In this document: positions 24,619 to 34,796 of the stretch, one piece after another
Numbering within the stretch: the first letter of the stretch is position 1
How the letters are laid out: every line of letters begins with the position of its first letter
From: Ecdyonurus torrentis
Taxonomy: Eukaryota; Arthropoda; Insecta; Ephemeroptera; Heptageniidae
DNA: 64,000 nucleotides
Direction: 5' to 3'
Assembly (NCBI GenBank): GCA_949318235.1
Contig: OX439133.1
Span: forward strand, 20,227,993 to 20,291,992
The notes under the pieces: model-generated
What the model was told of the DNA's origin: nothing
What the model saw: only the letters and a program-made list of their open reading frames with translations
Database searches by the model: none
Position numbers and translations under genes: made by a program

Positions 24619-24869
24619 AAATTTTAGTCTATCTATATTTAAAAGTATAAAACTGAGGATAAAACGATCGCAGTTTATACACAATATATTATGTGTAAGA
24701 AAAAGAAAGTGGCAAAAAAATGACAATATAATTATAATAATAATAAAATAAATATGCACAAAACATGAAAAAATTGTAGGAAAAAGATTAGAACACATTG
24801 AATGTTTTTTTAACGGTGACGTATGACGATTCAAAGGTGCGCTAGTGAAATGCACGATAGAGAAGTAAT

Positions 24870-25015
24870 GCACGAGACCCGTAATTTAACATAAAGCTTA
24901 TAGGAAAAAATACTTTTATTTTATTAATTTTTGCTATTTGAAACTTTTGCATTGATTTTTGATAATATTAAATGAGAGCTACTAGACATATTGTTACGTG
25001 TTTTAAGCAAAAAAA
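24870..25015 (+). repeat. R8 repeat fragment (GTTATCGG family)
   Basis: It contains GACCCGTAATTTAACATAAAG, then ACGTGTTTTAAGC, in the order seen in the complete copy at 53176-53395. Both ends are missing; a poly-A tract (25010-25034) follows. Confidence 0.5.
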
Positions 25016-25034
25016 AAAAAAAAAAAAAAAAAAA

Positions 25035-25860
25035 GTAAGAATTTTAAAAATCTTATTAAACATGATAATTCTATAATTTATACAGTAAATTGAAACTGAA
25101 AAGTCAGATATGTAGGTTTATAATATTTAGCTGAAAATATACTGCATAATCTAAAAAGTCATCTAAACTGTTTAAAAAATTAAATATAATACATGAAATT
25201 CAATGACTTCTAATACACCCTGTATATTAAATTATTTATAGAACATCCTGTATGATGTGTAATATAATTGGAGACAGTGAGACTTAACGTTCAGTACATA
25301 CATATATATGTATGACAAAGAGACAAAATGTAATTACACAGAACAAGTGACAACACGCAAAAAACTAGTAGACGTTGATATGGGTTAACTTAAAGTAAAA
25401 CAATAAGCACTCTTGTACAATAATACGCAAAATACTAAATATTTACTGTACAAAATATTAATATAAAATTTTAGTTTTGTTTAAAATAATATTATATTAT
25501 TATATTTTATTTGAAATATTTTATATGTTTGTAATTTTTAATATAATTTTTACATTTTATAGTTTTAAAATGTTATTATAAATAGTGTTATTAATCAGAT
25601 GAATTCTTGTATGTGCTTAAATCGTATTATATTTCTTTCTAATGCAGAAAACGAAAAATTAATGTCTGCTAAGAACTATTTCACTATGAGCAGTTTCTGA
25701 GTAAATAAAACTTTAAAACAAAATTGTTTAAATTAAGAATGATATTACAGATAAAAATAAAACAGACTAATATATAATATACATTATTGAGCAAAGTATT
25801 TTCATAAAAGTGCAAATTAGGCTTGTAAAATTAGAATTAGATAATGATATTTAAGCTACA
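25035..25860. other. AT-rich DNA, nothing firm
   Basis: ACACCCTGTATA near 25217 resembles termini of some animal DNA transposons, but no partner terminus was found. The rest is featureless. Confidence 0.45.
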
Positions 25861-26157
25861 AAACACTGTATCGATGGTGTTCCAAACAATATGTGTATCT
25901 GATGTTTTTGTTGTTTTTTTTCTGTCACGCGAAGCAAAATATCTATCTCGTTTTCTGTCACGTAAAGCAATTATGTGTCAGTCAAGCGCCATCTACATAA
26001 TGTACGTAAACGACTTACACATTACTTAGCTTGACAAAAAACAAGATAGACATATTGATACGCGTGACAAATTACGAGTTGGACATTTTGCTCTGCGCGT
26101 AACAAAAAACGAGATACACATATTGTTCACTACAACATCGATATACATTATGTTATT
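25861..26157. mobile_element. Palindromic element with CTGTCACG-type internal repeats
   Basis: The left arm has TGTATCGATGGTGTTCC and CAATATGTGTATCTG. The right arm has AACGAGATACACATATTGTTC and CAACATCGATATACA, in inverted order. Inside, TCTATCTCGTTTTCTGTCACG-like segments recur in both orientations. A decayed palindromic element; class unknown. Confidence 0.55.
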
Positions 26158-26570
26158 GATAAATTTAATTTCTTAAAAGTACAATTAAGGGTTGTATTAA
26201 CACCCAAAAAAATAAATAATAACAATAAAACTTTAAAAATTAATAATATAAAATCTAGCATGGTGGCCCCCCAATTTTTTACATTTTTGAAGATACCTTA
26301 TCCTTTTGTATCACAGTAAAATTTCAGATTTTTCTCTCTGTACAACTTTTTAGTCAAATCCCACAGTACCTGATTTCCCTCCTAAGTTTGCTTGCTATTA
26401 AACATTTAGACTAAAATTAAGTTAGAGCTTTTTGTAATTGTAATTGTTAATTATTTGATCAAAATAACATGCATTCTTATAGAGCTCACTTAACAATTTA
26501 AGAAAAAGTGCAATGTGAACACGGCATATTATTATTATTATTTTTACGTGTAGGCGCAAGCCTGTTTCGG

Positions 26571-26571
<1 letters not shown>

Positions 26572-26642
<71 letters not shown>
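26572..26642. repeat. (AT)n microsatellite, first tract
   Basis: About 35 AT units between GGTA and ACGTATACACAG. It lies on the boundary between arm B and the inverted segment A. Confidence 0.95.
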
Positions 26643-26644
<2 letters not shown>

Positions 26645-26724
26645 GTATACACAGTATTTTATTGTTATTATTTATTTTTTTGGGTGTTAATACAACCCTT
26701 AATTGTACTTTTAAGAAATTAAAT

Positions 26725-26731
<7 letters not shown>

Positions 26732-26804
<73 letters not shown>
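26732..26804. repeat. (TA)n microsatellite, second tract
   Basis: About 36 TA units between ACATACATACA and TTACCGAAACAGG. It mirrors the first tract on the other side of the inverted segment A. Confidence 0.95.
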
Positions 26805-26805
<1 letters not shown>

Positions 26806-27824
26806 CCGAAACAGGCTTGCGCCTACACGTAAAAATAATAATAATAATAATATGCCGTGTTCACATTGCACTTTTTCTCAAATTGTTAAGTGAGCTCTAT
26901 AAGAATGCATGTTATTTTGATCAAATAATTAACAATTACAATTACAAAAAGCTCTAACTTAATTTTAGTCTAAATGTTTAATAGCAAGCAAACTTAGGAG
27001 GGAAATCAGGTACTGTGGGATTTGACTAAAAAGTTGTACAGAGAGAAAATTCTGAAATTTTACTGTGATACATAAGGATAAGGTATCTTCAAAAATGTAA
27101 AAAAATTGGGGGGCCACCATGCTAGATTTTATATTATTAATTTTTAAAGTTTTAGCTCCGTAAGAACCTATGTTAATTTCAACGATTACTTTCTCCCTCT
27201 TCTGATGGTCACAGATACTAAAAAACTTATCATAGGTAGCTGTTACTATTAACTTTCAAATGGCATCATAAAACTTCAAAGTTTCTTTTTAAAATTTTGA
27301 AATAAAAGCAATATAAATACAACCCTTAATAGAATCATGAAATATATAATGCAGTAGTTCAATAAAATTTTAGTTTTGTTTAAAATAAGAATATATTTTA
27401 CATAATGTATTTTAATGTAATATATACAAAAGTTAAAATAATTATATAATAATATTTAAACTTTATTTTTTCTTCATTGTTAATATTGTTGCGCTTTTTA
27501 TTTATAAATATAATTAACCGTACGCAATTATCATTAATTTTCTTTAAATCATGAACTCTCCTTTTACTTATGTTAATTACAATGAGTATGAGTATACAAG
27601 TACAGGATTTCACATTTAATTTATTTGTATTAGTAATAAAATATATTTCAACGACACGACATCATATTGAATTGATTAATATCTTTTAAAAAAAAGTTGT
27701 TATAATACAAATATACTTAATTTATTAGAATATTTTACTATTACTTAAAGATATTAGTTCTCGTCATACACCTTTTATTACTATAGTACTGTCAAGACAG
27801 TGTCCTATCGACATGTATAGTATG

Positions 27825-28040
27825 TACATACTGCGAAAATACTGTAAAGTACATTATTTGAGTGACTTTTCATGTTTCTCACGCCAGAAAAAGGCAAAAA
27901 AAATATAATAATAATATGAATATGAAAATTAAAATTTTCTTCCCTTCTACTGTTATATAGTTGAAATATGTAATATAATAGTCCCATCAAGTGTTTTCTG
28001 ATATAACTCATAATGTTTTCTTCTTGTCTATGTCTTTAAG
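27825..28040 (+). mobile_element. TTAA-1 fragment, copy 6
   Basis: It contains ACTGTAAAGTACATTATTTG, CATGTTTCTCACGCCAGAAA, CCCATCAAGTGTTTTCTGAT and the right end TTGTCTATGTCTTTAA. The left end is missing and the middle is diverged. Confidence 0.6.
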
Positions 28041-28242
28041 TATATTATTAAAAATAAATATCATGCAACTGAATTAAAATTAAATCCCATCAAACATTTG
28101 AAGTCTTTCTATGAGACGTAAATCTTCATGTTCAATGAAATGAAAAATATTATTTAATAACCTTACACGTAAAAAAAAGAAGGAAAAAACTGCATTGAAC
28201 AATACTTATTATCATAGAGCACGCACACGAGCAAAAATAGAT

Positions 28243-28500
28243 ATGGTAATTGTACTAGTTATCGGTAGCTTAAGGGTCTTAAGGTTCAAATTCCTATAGT
28301 ATTGTTGAGAAAAAAAAGCCAAACCGACACTGCCGCAGTTTTCGACAGTTTATCTTGAGAGTTTGTAGGTAGTGGTATGGAAACTAGACGAAATTCTAAG
28401 ATGTTTGGTTCTAGTTAGAATCTCGTAAACTTATTACTTTCGCCATAAAAAGAGCCTGCCGATAACTGCGGCCTGCCGATAACTAGTACATATACCATAC
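28243..28500. mobile_element. TIR element, about 258 bp
   Basis: The ends TATGGTAATTGTACTAGTTA and TAACTAGTACATATACCATA are imperfect inverted repeats extending through TATCGG/CCGATA. A second CTGCCGATAACTGCGGC lies just inside the right end. The interior is unrelated to other families here. One copy only. Confidence 0.6.
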
Positions 28501-28544
28501 GTAACAATTATGATAACTCATTTTCAGTTCAATTTGTTCAATAC

Positions 28545-28650
28545 AGCATAATCAATGCTATAATATACTGCATAAAAACTCTTAAACAGCATAAATATTA
28601 TGTTATACTGCATAATTATTTGTACAATTCCAATTTTTAGCATCATTCAA
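28545..28650. repeat. R12 repeat, copy 3
   Basis: CAGCATAATCAATGCTATAA, then GCATAAATATTATGTTATAC and GCATAATTATTTGTACAATT, in the order seen at 39220-39300. Confidence 0.55.
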
Positions 28651-28654
28651 ATGA

Positions 28655-28880
28655 CAATACATTAGGCACCACAAACATGGCGACAAAGCGCAAGGATGTG
28701 AAAGGGGTCTATAGATAAGCTGAACATCTTATTATTCTCTATATCTATATATCATATTAACCGATTTCTCTAACAAAACAGCCAAAAACAAAGTTTGTCC
28801 TATGATGAGCAATGTTGTTCACTTCTCCAGTATGGCCTCCATGCGCATTAAATATGAGGCCATGCGGATATACCCTATAA
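28655..28880 (+). repeat. R11 remnant joined to R7 copy 4
   Basis: CATTAGGCACCACAAACATGG and GGGGTCTATAG (to 28714) belong to R11. The AGCAATGTTGTTCACTTCTCC and CCATGCGCATTAAATATGAG blocks belong to R7. The GTCTATAG at 28707-28714 is an unoccupied equivalent of the twin-element insertion site at 31146. Confidence 0.6.
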
Positions 28881-29294
28881 TCGCACTAAAAATATAATAT
28901 TAATTATGATGATATGCATATTACTGTATATTGCTACATTAAATTATTATAATTATTACGTTTATATTTTTATCAGTGTACTCAAATTATTATGATTATG
29001 CAAATATAATACTAATTAACATAAAGTTATTAGTGTAAATACATATTAAGTTTTACTTTAGTATTTGCTCATGCATATTATACATTTATATTATTAATAT
29101 TTACCCTTGTGTATATATATATAAGTTAAAAGTAATATTTAATATGCAAAATAAGTAATTATTATTAATATTGATATTATAGTTCATTGCACTTCATGAT
29201 ATTTAAATATATAATAGATTAAATATTAATATCTGCACAGAGAAGTTGAACGATGATGTATATACAATGATATCGTATTTTTATCACTATGTAT

Positions 29295-29360
29295 TCAATA
29301 CAGCATAATTTATGCTTTCAGAGCATATAAATGTATTGTTGTACTAGTATAAATATTTGT
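29295..29360. repeat. R12 repeat fragment, copy 4
   Basis: CAGCATAATTTATGCTTTCAG and GTATAAATATTTGTATTGTTC in R12 order. Short. Confidence 0.4.
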
Positions 29361-29367
29361 ATTGTTC

Positions 29368-29480
29368 TAATAGAGGTTATGGAGAAAAAAATGTGTTTTC
29401 CCCCATAAGCATAATGTTAAATTTGGGGACCCTTCACTTTCCCCTCGTCTCCCCGCGCGCTAAACCGATAAGCTCCATTG
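29368..29480 (-). repeat. R8 repeat fragment (minus)
   Basis: It contains CCCCATAAGCATAATGTTAA, CCTCGTCTCCCCGCGCGC and TAAACCGATAAGCTCCATTG, matching the left third of the complete copy at 53176-53395 in reverse. The rest of the element is missing. Confidence 0.7.
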
Positions 29481-29628
29481 CAACTGTACTGTACTGTACC
29501 TTATGAAAGTCAAATAAGAAAATACATATTATACACAGTAAAAAGAGTTTGTGAATTATTTATATCGTATTTAGTTTGCAAAATAATAAATAAACACAGG
29601 ATTAGTAGAGCAGTTTTATCAAAAATCA

Positions 29629-29665
<37 letters not shown>

Positions 29666-30164
29666 CGTAAGCGTAATGTTAAATTAGAGTTCACACAACG
29701 TATTCTAGAGTGCTTCTGATTGGTTCTACGTCACAACTAGTAACAAGCATTGAGACTTTATATTTTTATTTCATCATACAATAAAAGACTATTGAATTAT
29801 GTCGTTTATAGCATATAAAAAGTCTATATTATATACAAATATATTACAAAATACAATTACAATCTATTTATATGAATTATTTAATCTGCATTATTTTACA
29901 TTATCATCTGCTAGATTGTTATAATAAATGTATATAACAATAAAGCTACACACATGTATAATTTTTATTATATTTTATACAGTATACTATATTATATAAT
30001 ATAACACATTTATGTTAACTATAAAACATTGTGAAATATATATTTTTCAATTGAATTAGAAAATTATGCATATTAGATTCAATTTGCATTACATCATTAT
30101 GTATAGTGTATTATATAGATTGGTTGCAAATTCATATAAAAGTCGACGTCATGTATTAGTACTA
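29481..30164. other. AT-rich DNA with a poly-A tract
   Basis: A poly-A tract of about 34 nt at 29630-29664. TACTGTACTGTAC lies near 29488. No gene or family recognised. Confidence 0.55.
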
Positions 30165-30405
30165 AATAACATGGGCCAGTAGGGCAAAATGGCACATTTT
30201 GTCAGTTCAAAAATACTTATCAGTATTTTTGATAGAATTGATGTTGTTAATATGTTGAACTAGTATCGCAAGTTTGTGAGAAAAATAATAACAATTAACC
30301 GATTTCCCACAGAGAATAGCCCAAAATGATGTTTGTCGTATGCTGAGCAATGTTATTTATTACTCTAGTATGGCGTCCAAGCGCATTAAATTTCATGTCA
30401 TGCAC
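30165..30405 (+). repeat. R7 repeat, copy 5
   Basis: ACATGGGCCAGTAGGGCAAAA, TTTTTGATAGAATTGATGTTG, GCTGAGCAATGTTATTTATT and GGCGTCCAAGCGCATTAAAT in family order. Confidence 0.7.
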
Positions 30406-30884
30406 TGCTTGTTGCTTATTAAAAAAATACATATATGTAACAAAAAATTATATAAATTTAAGTTTAAAAGTATTTATATATTTGTGAGAAATACTATAAT
30501 ATAATATAATTTATAGTATAATTTATTTATTTTTTAAAAATTTAATATAATAAAATTGTGTATATTTATAATTTGATCAATCAGTTGAATCATCGAAATG
30601 TCAAACTAACATTTTAGTAGTAAATGTAACTTTGACTTTTCGATGAATTAAAATATAGTGTAAATTAGATTCTTCATGTAATTAAATTAATCGATGTATC
30701 AAAAAAGTTTAAAGTGTTATATTTAGATATATTTTATCACAAAGTTAAAAAGAACACTAAATGATTTCATTTGAAAGTTGATAAGTAAAATATATTATTT
30801 TTAAAAACTGTGATCTTATATGGCTAACCCATCAAAAAAATCATAATAAAAAATCTTATAGCTCTAATCTCCAACATTTTAATA

Positions 30885-31145
30885 TAGACCGGTTGCTTTC
30901 ATATTTAAGAGCTGCCATTTTGTTGGTCGGGAATACATAGGCCAGCATAGGAAAAATGTCATTTTTATTTTTTAATAGCAAGAGAAGCTTCAAACCTCAA
31001 TCAAAGCCTTATTTATAGCTCCTAATAAGTTCGAAAAACATGAGAAAAATTTATCCAGTTGAACTAAACTCTTTTTATGTGAAAAATTAGGAAACATAAT
31101 GCTGGACAATGCATTAGGCACCACAAACATGGCGTCATGCAAGGG
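30885..31145 (+). repeat. R11 repeat, copy 2
   Basis: It runs from ATATAGACCGGTTGCTTTCA through AATACATAGGCCAGCATAGG, then a GCTCCTAATAAGTTCG block, to CATTAGGCACCACAAACATGG and GCAAGGGGTCTATAG, where it is interrupted by the 262-bp twin element. Confidence 0.7.
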
Positions 31146-31153
31146 GTCTATAG

Positions 31154-31415
31154 CATGGATATATAAACAGGATAGGAAGCTATTGTTGAAAAAACGATCC
31201 CTTAATGATGTAATTCAAATTTTCGCCGCAACAATGCAAGAATACAAAATTACGTATAAAAGTGGCGCTGTAGTCTGCGTGTGAATTTTAAAATTCACAC
31301 ACAGACTACAGCGCCACTTACATTTTACATGTTGATTGTTGCGGTGAAAATTGGAAGTACATCAACAAGGGTTCGTTTTTAGTATAGGGCAATAACACAG
31401 GAGCTCACGAGCCTG
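31154..31415 (+). mobile_element. 262-bp non-autonomous hAT-like element, twin copy 1
   Basis: It starts CATGGATATATAAACAGGAT and ends GCTCACGAGCCTG. The 8-bp GTCTATAG occurs directly at 31146-31153 and 31416-31423, a perfect target duplication. A large central palindrome around GTGTGAATTTTAAAATTCACAC is flanked by AGTGGCGCTGTAGTCTG and its complement. The interior also holds GTTGCGG words in opposite orientations. The only other copy (50522-50783, reversed) has the same length. The 61-codon frame here is not a gene. The hAT assignment rests on the 8-bp duplication and CA...TG ends. Confidence 0.85.
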
Positions 31416-31423
31416 GTCTATAG

Positions 31424-31827
31424 TTTCAAATAGTAACTATATACATATTTCACTTGTTGTAAAACCTTGTTGCTGTGAACTGCCTGGGTCATTAAAGAGA
31501 TCTTATTCTTAATATATGCAAAAAATAAAATTATATTTATTATACAGAGCCCCTAACACAAATATAACTAAAAACACTTTCATATTAATTTTGAGGTTAA
31601 CTTTTAAAGTTTAGAATTGCTAAAACTTTTTATTACAACACAACCCTTTATAAAATCAAGTAGTACAAATAAACAATAATATTATTTCATTTGTTAACAG
31701 GTTGTTTGGATACAGTACAGAAGTTTCACGTATAACTCTGGGATACAATACGTCTAGGTAAGTACAAATACTATTGTTATTTATTATTGCTTTCTAACAT
31801 GTAATTACAGAGATATACAGAGAACTC
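31424..31827. other. AT-rich DNA, nothing recognised
   Basis: No frame or repeat family recognised. Confidence 0.5.
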
Positions 31828-32162
31828 TTAAAGGCATAGAAAACATGAAACTACATAATTCTTTTTCATAATGAAACACAAAATGTGATCTACAAAATTA
31901 ATGATAATATTTTACCAGAATGTAAATGTGGCCCCACAAGAGAGCGTAAAGTATGCAATTTGCGTGATTATTTCTGTTTATGACGTCAGAAATAGTCAAA
32001 AAGTAATATGAAAATGATGTGCGGGTTGCATAAATCGAAATTTTCTGATCACTGCTACGGCGTTTGTTGGGTTCTGAGACCAATTAATGTTATTTATGTA
32101 TAAGCCCCATCAAGTGTTTTGTGATATAAATGCTTATGTTTTCATGTTGTCTATGCCTTTAA
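31828..32162 (+). mobile_element. TTAA-1 element, copy 7
   Basis: Full length at 335 bp, from TTAAAGGCATAGAAAACATG to TTGTCTATGCCTTTAA, with TTAA at both ends and TGACGTCA at 31981. Confidence 0.85.
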
Positions 32163-32236
32163 TTTTATCACGTGAATTATTATCCTATGTTTTTGCAAGA
32201 ATTTTATTCTGTACGATATATATAATATATTATTGT

Positions 32237-32545
32237 AGTGGTTCACGCGTTCTACTTGCATGTAAGAGGTCGAGTAGGTCGTGGTTTACATCCCACCCAC
32301 CGTACTGGCTTTTACGACAGCCTGGCGATGTCAAGGTGCTAGCTTGGAGATTCAGGAGGCAAGGTCAAACTTTCCGACCATCCTGCTTAAGTGTTTCAAC
32401 GGTTTCCTCAGTCTGTTGTGGCGAATGCCGGGATGTTTGCTAGGCCGTAGCCAACCCGTTTCGGACGAACCTGCTCGTACACATACAGGGTTTTGTAAGA
32501 TTTGGGGTGTAAAAATGCAGTTGGGAACCTGCCTATACTTCACTG
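32237..32545 (+). mobile_element. Probable tRNA-derived SINE
   Basis: The head AGTGGTTCACGCGTTCTACTTGCATGT...GAGGTCG followed by GTGGTTTACATCCCACC is spaced like the box A and box B regions of a tRNA-derived promoter. Box B is diverged from GGTTCGAATCC. A GC-richer body of about 220 bp follows (GTTGTGGCGAATGCCGGGATG and GCTAGGCCGTAGCC), ending in an A-rich tail (AAAATAAAACAAAAATATA). Overlapping frames of 105-118 codons cross it in several frames, which argues against coding. The family is not identified. Confidence 0.5.
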
Positions 32546-32867
32546 AGGTTAAGTCAAAAATAAAACAAAAATATATACGATATTATATTTTCTATTAAAT
32601 AAAATGTAATGTCTGTAATGATAACAATAACTAAATCAGACTTCTATTTTTTATGAAAAAAAAATCCTCCTCATTTATTATATTAATAAATTTAAATAAT
32701 TTTCAAATTTTACTGATAAATTGTGAAGGATGCACAATTTTTTTTATTTAATTTATTAATATTATTATTTTTTTACGTTTATAGCTATTTAGGAAGGACA
32801 GTTTTTGTGATAATAATTTCAAAAGAATATAATTATTCGTATATTGACTAATACAGGAACAAATGTC

Positions 32868-33004
32868 TTGGGTCTAACTTAAACCGATTTTGCTCACTTA
32901 ATCCGCTTCCGTTTTGACTATACGCATACGCAGTACGTCGAAACGGAAGCGGCTGTAAGTGAATTCGGTTAAAGTTAGCCTCAAAAGAGTTTTTCCTTTA
33001 TTAC
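32868..33004. mobile_element. Palindromic element R4, copy 2
   Basis: TTAATCCGCTTCCGTTTTGAC and TCGAAACGGAAGCGGCTGT are inverted arms around ATACGCATACGCAG. The right end GTTAGCCTCAAAAGAG...TTCCTTTATTA matches the other two copies. Confidence 0.8.
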
Positions 33005-34480
33005 ACAGCACACGATTATGTACATAAGAATCGTACTAGAAAAGGGCACTAGATCTCTAATTTATGAATTCCAAATTATTTTACTTAATTTTTGATACAA
33101 ATACTGTACTGATAAGCAAGATTAAAATAAAAATCAATTGAAGTATATCAACTTACTTTTACGAGATTTTCTTTGCTTTGGTTACAGCAATTTCAAATTT
33201 GCCTTTGTGATAGTTTTCAATTTAATTTAATCTCAGTAAATTCCAATTACTGTAATTAAAGTAATTTAAATGTCGTTTCTTTATTTCTATCATTGGTGAA
33301 TAAATACCTACGTACAATTATCTTTTCATTTATTGCAATAACACTTTTTATCAATTCAAAATAATTTATCAGAATTAGAAAATGGTATTAATTAATTATA
33401 ACTATGCATGTCACTTGAAGCAGATCATATTTTGCACTTTCAGCACTTCAAGTATACAGTATATTTTGCACTTTAAAGGATTAAACAAATTGAAAACGTT
33501 AATTATATATATAAATAATAATATTAAAAATAATAAAAATTTAGTAAAAAAATATTTAACTCATATTGTTTTAAAAATTTTATTTTATTTATAATTTTAA
33601 TTACTTAATAATTCTAAAACAACATTATTAAAATTTTACATAAAATAGTGTTTATACGATACAAACTAATAAAATAAATGAAACTGCTTTTAAAAAATGC
33701 ATACTAAAATAATGTATTTAAAAACAACAACTCAAAAATAACAATTGAATACCTACGATTTATAGTATACTGTAGTCAATAAAAAGGATGCAGACTTTTA
33801 GATTAAACCTATTTACATAAAGAAAAGAATTATTCTAACATATACAAATTTTATATCAAAGTAATCTTATTTTTGTAATATAATAATTGTTGTTTGTATT
33901 ATAAACTAAAAATCATTATTATTATTATTATTATTTTGTAAATGTTTCTATCACTGAAAATGTTTTAAAATGTTTTATTTGATAACAGATTACTTAAAAT
34001 ATGTAATATTTCAAAAATGCATGTATTATAATAGGCAACAATGTGGAATGTAATTTATTTATTTGCAAACAAAAAACAAGGCTTGCACCCATTACATTGG
34101 CGGTACACATACAGTACAGTACACATAATCATTTTAAAATTAATAATAAGTCAAATTACTTAATAAATATTAAAAAAAAAAAAGCTTGCAACATACACAT
34201 TTCATTATGCATTATTAAAAAAAAAAAAAAAAAAAAAAAGTTCCTAATATAATTACATGAATCATTAAAGATATATATACTTAAATCATTACAAATTGAA
34301 GAAGTTCTTACCACAATTGAATTTTTAGAGACATTATTTAAATAAGTTGCATTGCAAAAATAATGATCGCTTTTTTTTTTTATTTTTTTTTTATTTTTTT
34401 TTTGAACATGAATGTTGAACATGTGAAACGATATCATAACACAATATTCTTTTAAGGAAAATTATATCAGTTGGTTCTGT
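33005..34480. other. AT-rich DNA, nothing recognised
   Basis: Contains poly-A at 34219-34239 and an interrupted poly-T at 34371-34402. Short Lys/Asn/Ile-rich frames only. Confidence 0.55.
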
Positions 34481-34484
34481 AAAG

Positions 34485-34620
34485 TATAGTGAGGCTCATT
34501 ATAACAGTAATTGGCTGACCAACAAAATAAGACACATTCATTGGTTAATCTTGTTTCTTGAGCCGATAAAAGTGAGTCGCATGTTGAGCATGGAACTCTT
34601 TTGTGTGAAGTTTTGTTCAT
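34485..34620 (+). repeat. R10 repeat, copy 2
   Basis: GTGAGGCTCATTATAACAG, AAGACACATTCATTGGTTAA and TTGAGCCGATAAAAGTGAGTC, in the same order as at 15765-15865. Confidence 0.6.
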
Positions 34621-34796
34621 TTTTATCAGTTTCAAAGTTCTAAACGAAGAAATAACAATGATCTATCATATAATTATATATAATAAACATAGTAAACAGG
34701 TAATGATGCCATGATCAGATATTTTTAAGAAAGGAAATTTTTCGACGCTGGCTCGAGAGTTGTGTATAATCGTTTCGTGTAATATTAACAAATTAA

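Larger units (their letters stand above)
26158..27333. repeat. Composite inverted repeat of TTAA-4 copies around two AT tracts
   Basis: Segment A (26165-26225, with AATTAAGGGTTGTATTAACA) and segment B (26245-26575, a TTAA-4 interior plus unique sequence ending GCGCAAGCCTGTTTCGGTAA) are followed by (AT)n. An inverted A (26655-26728), a second (AT)n and an inverted B (26803-27160) come next. The right side then continues as a TTAA-4 copy to AATACAACCCTTAA at about 27333. The arms look almost identical over more than 300 bp. The frame at 26422-26652 is a translation of the AT tract. Confidence 0.75.

Noticed and set aside
31099..31284. 61-codon frame over the 262-bp element
   Set aside because: It runs across the element border and its palindrome; not a gene.
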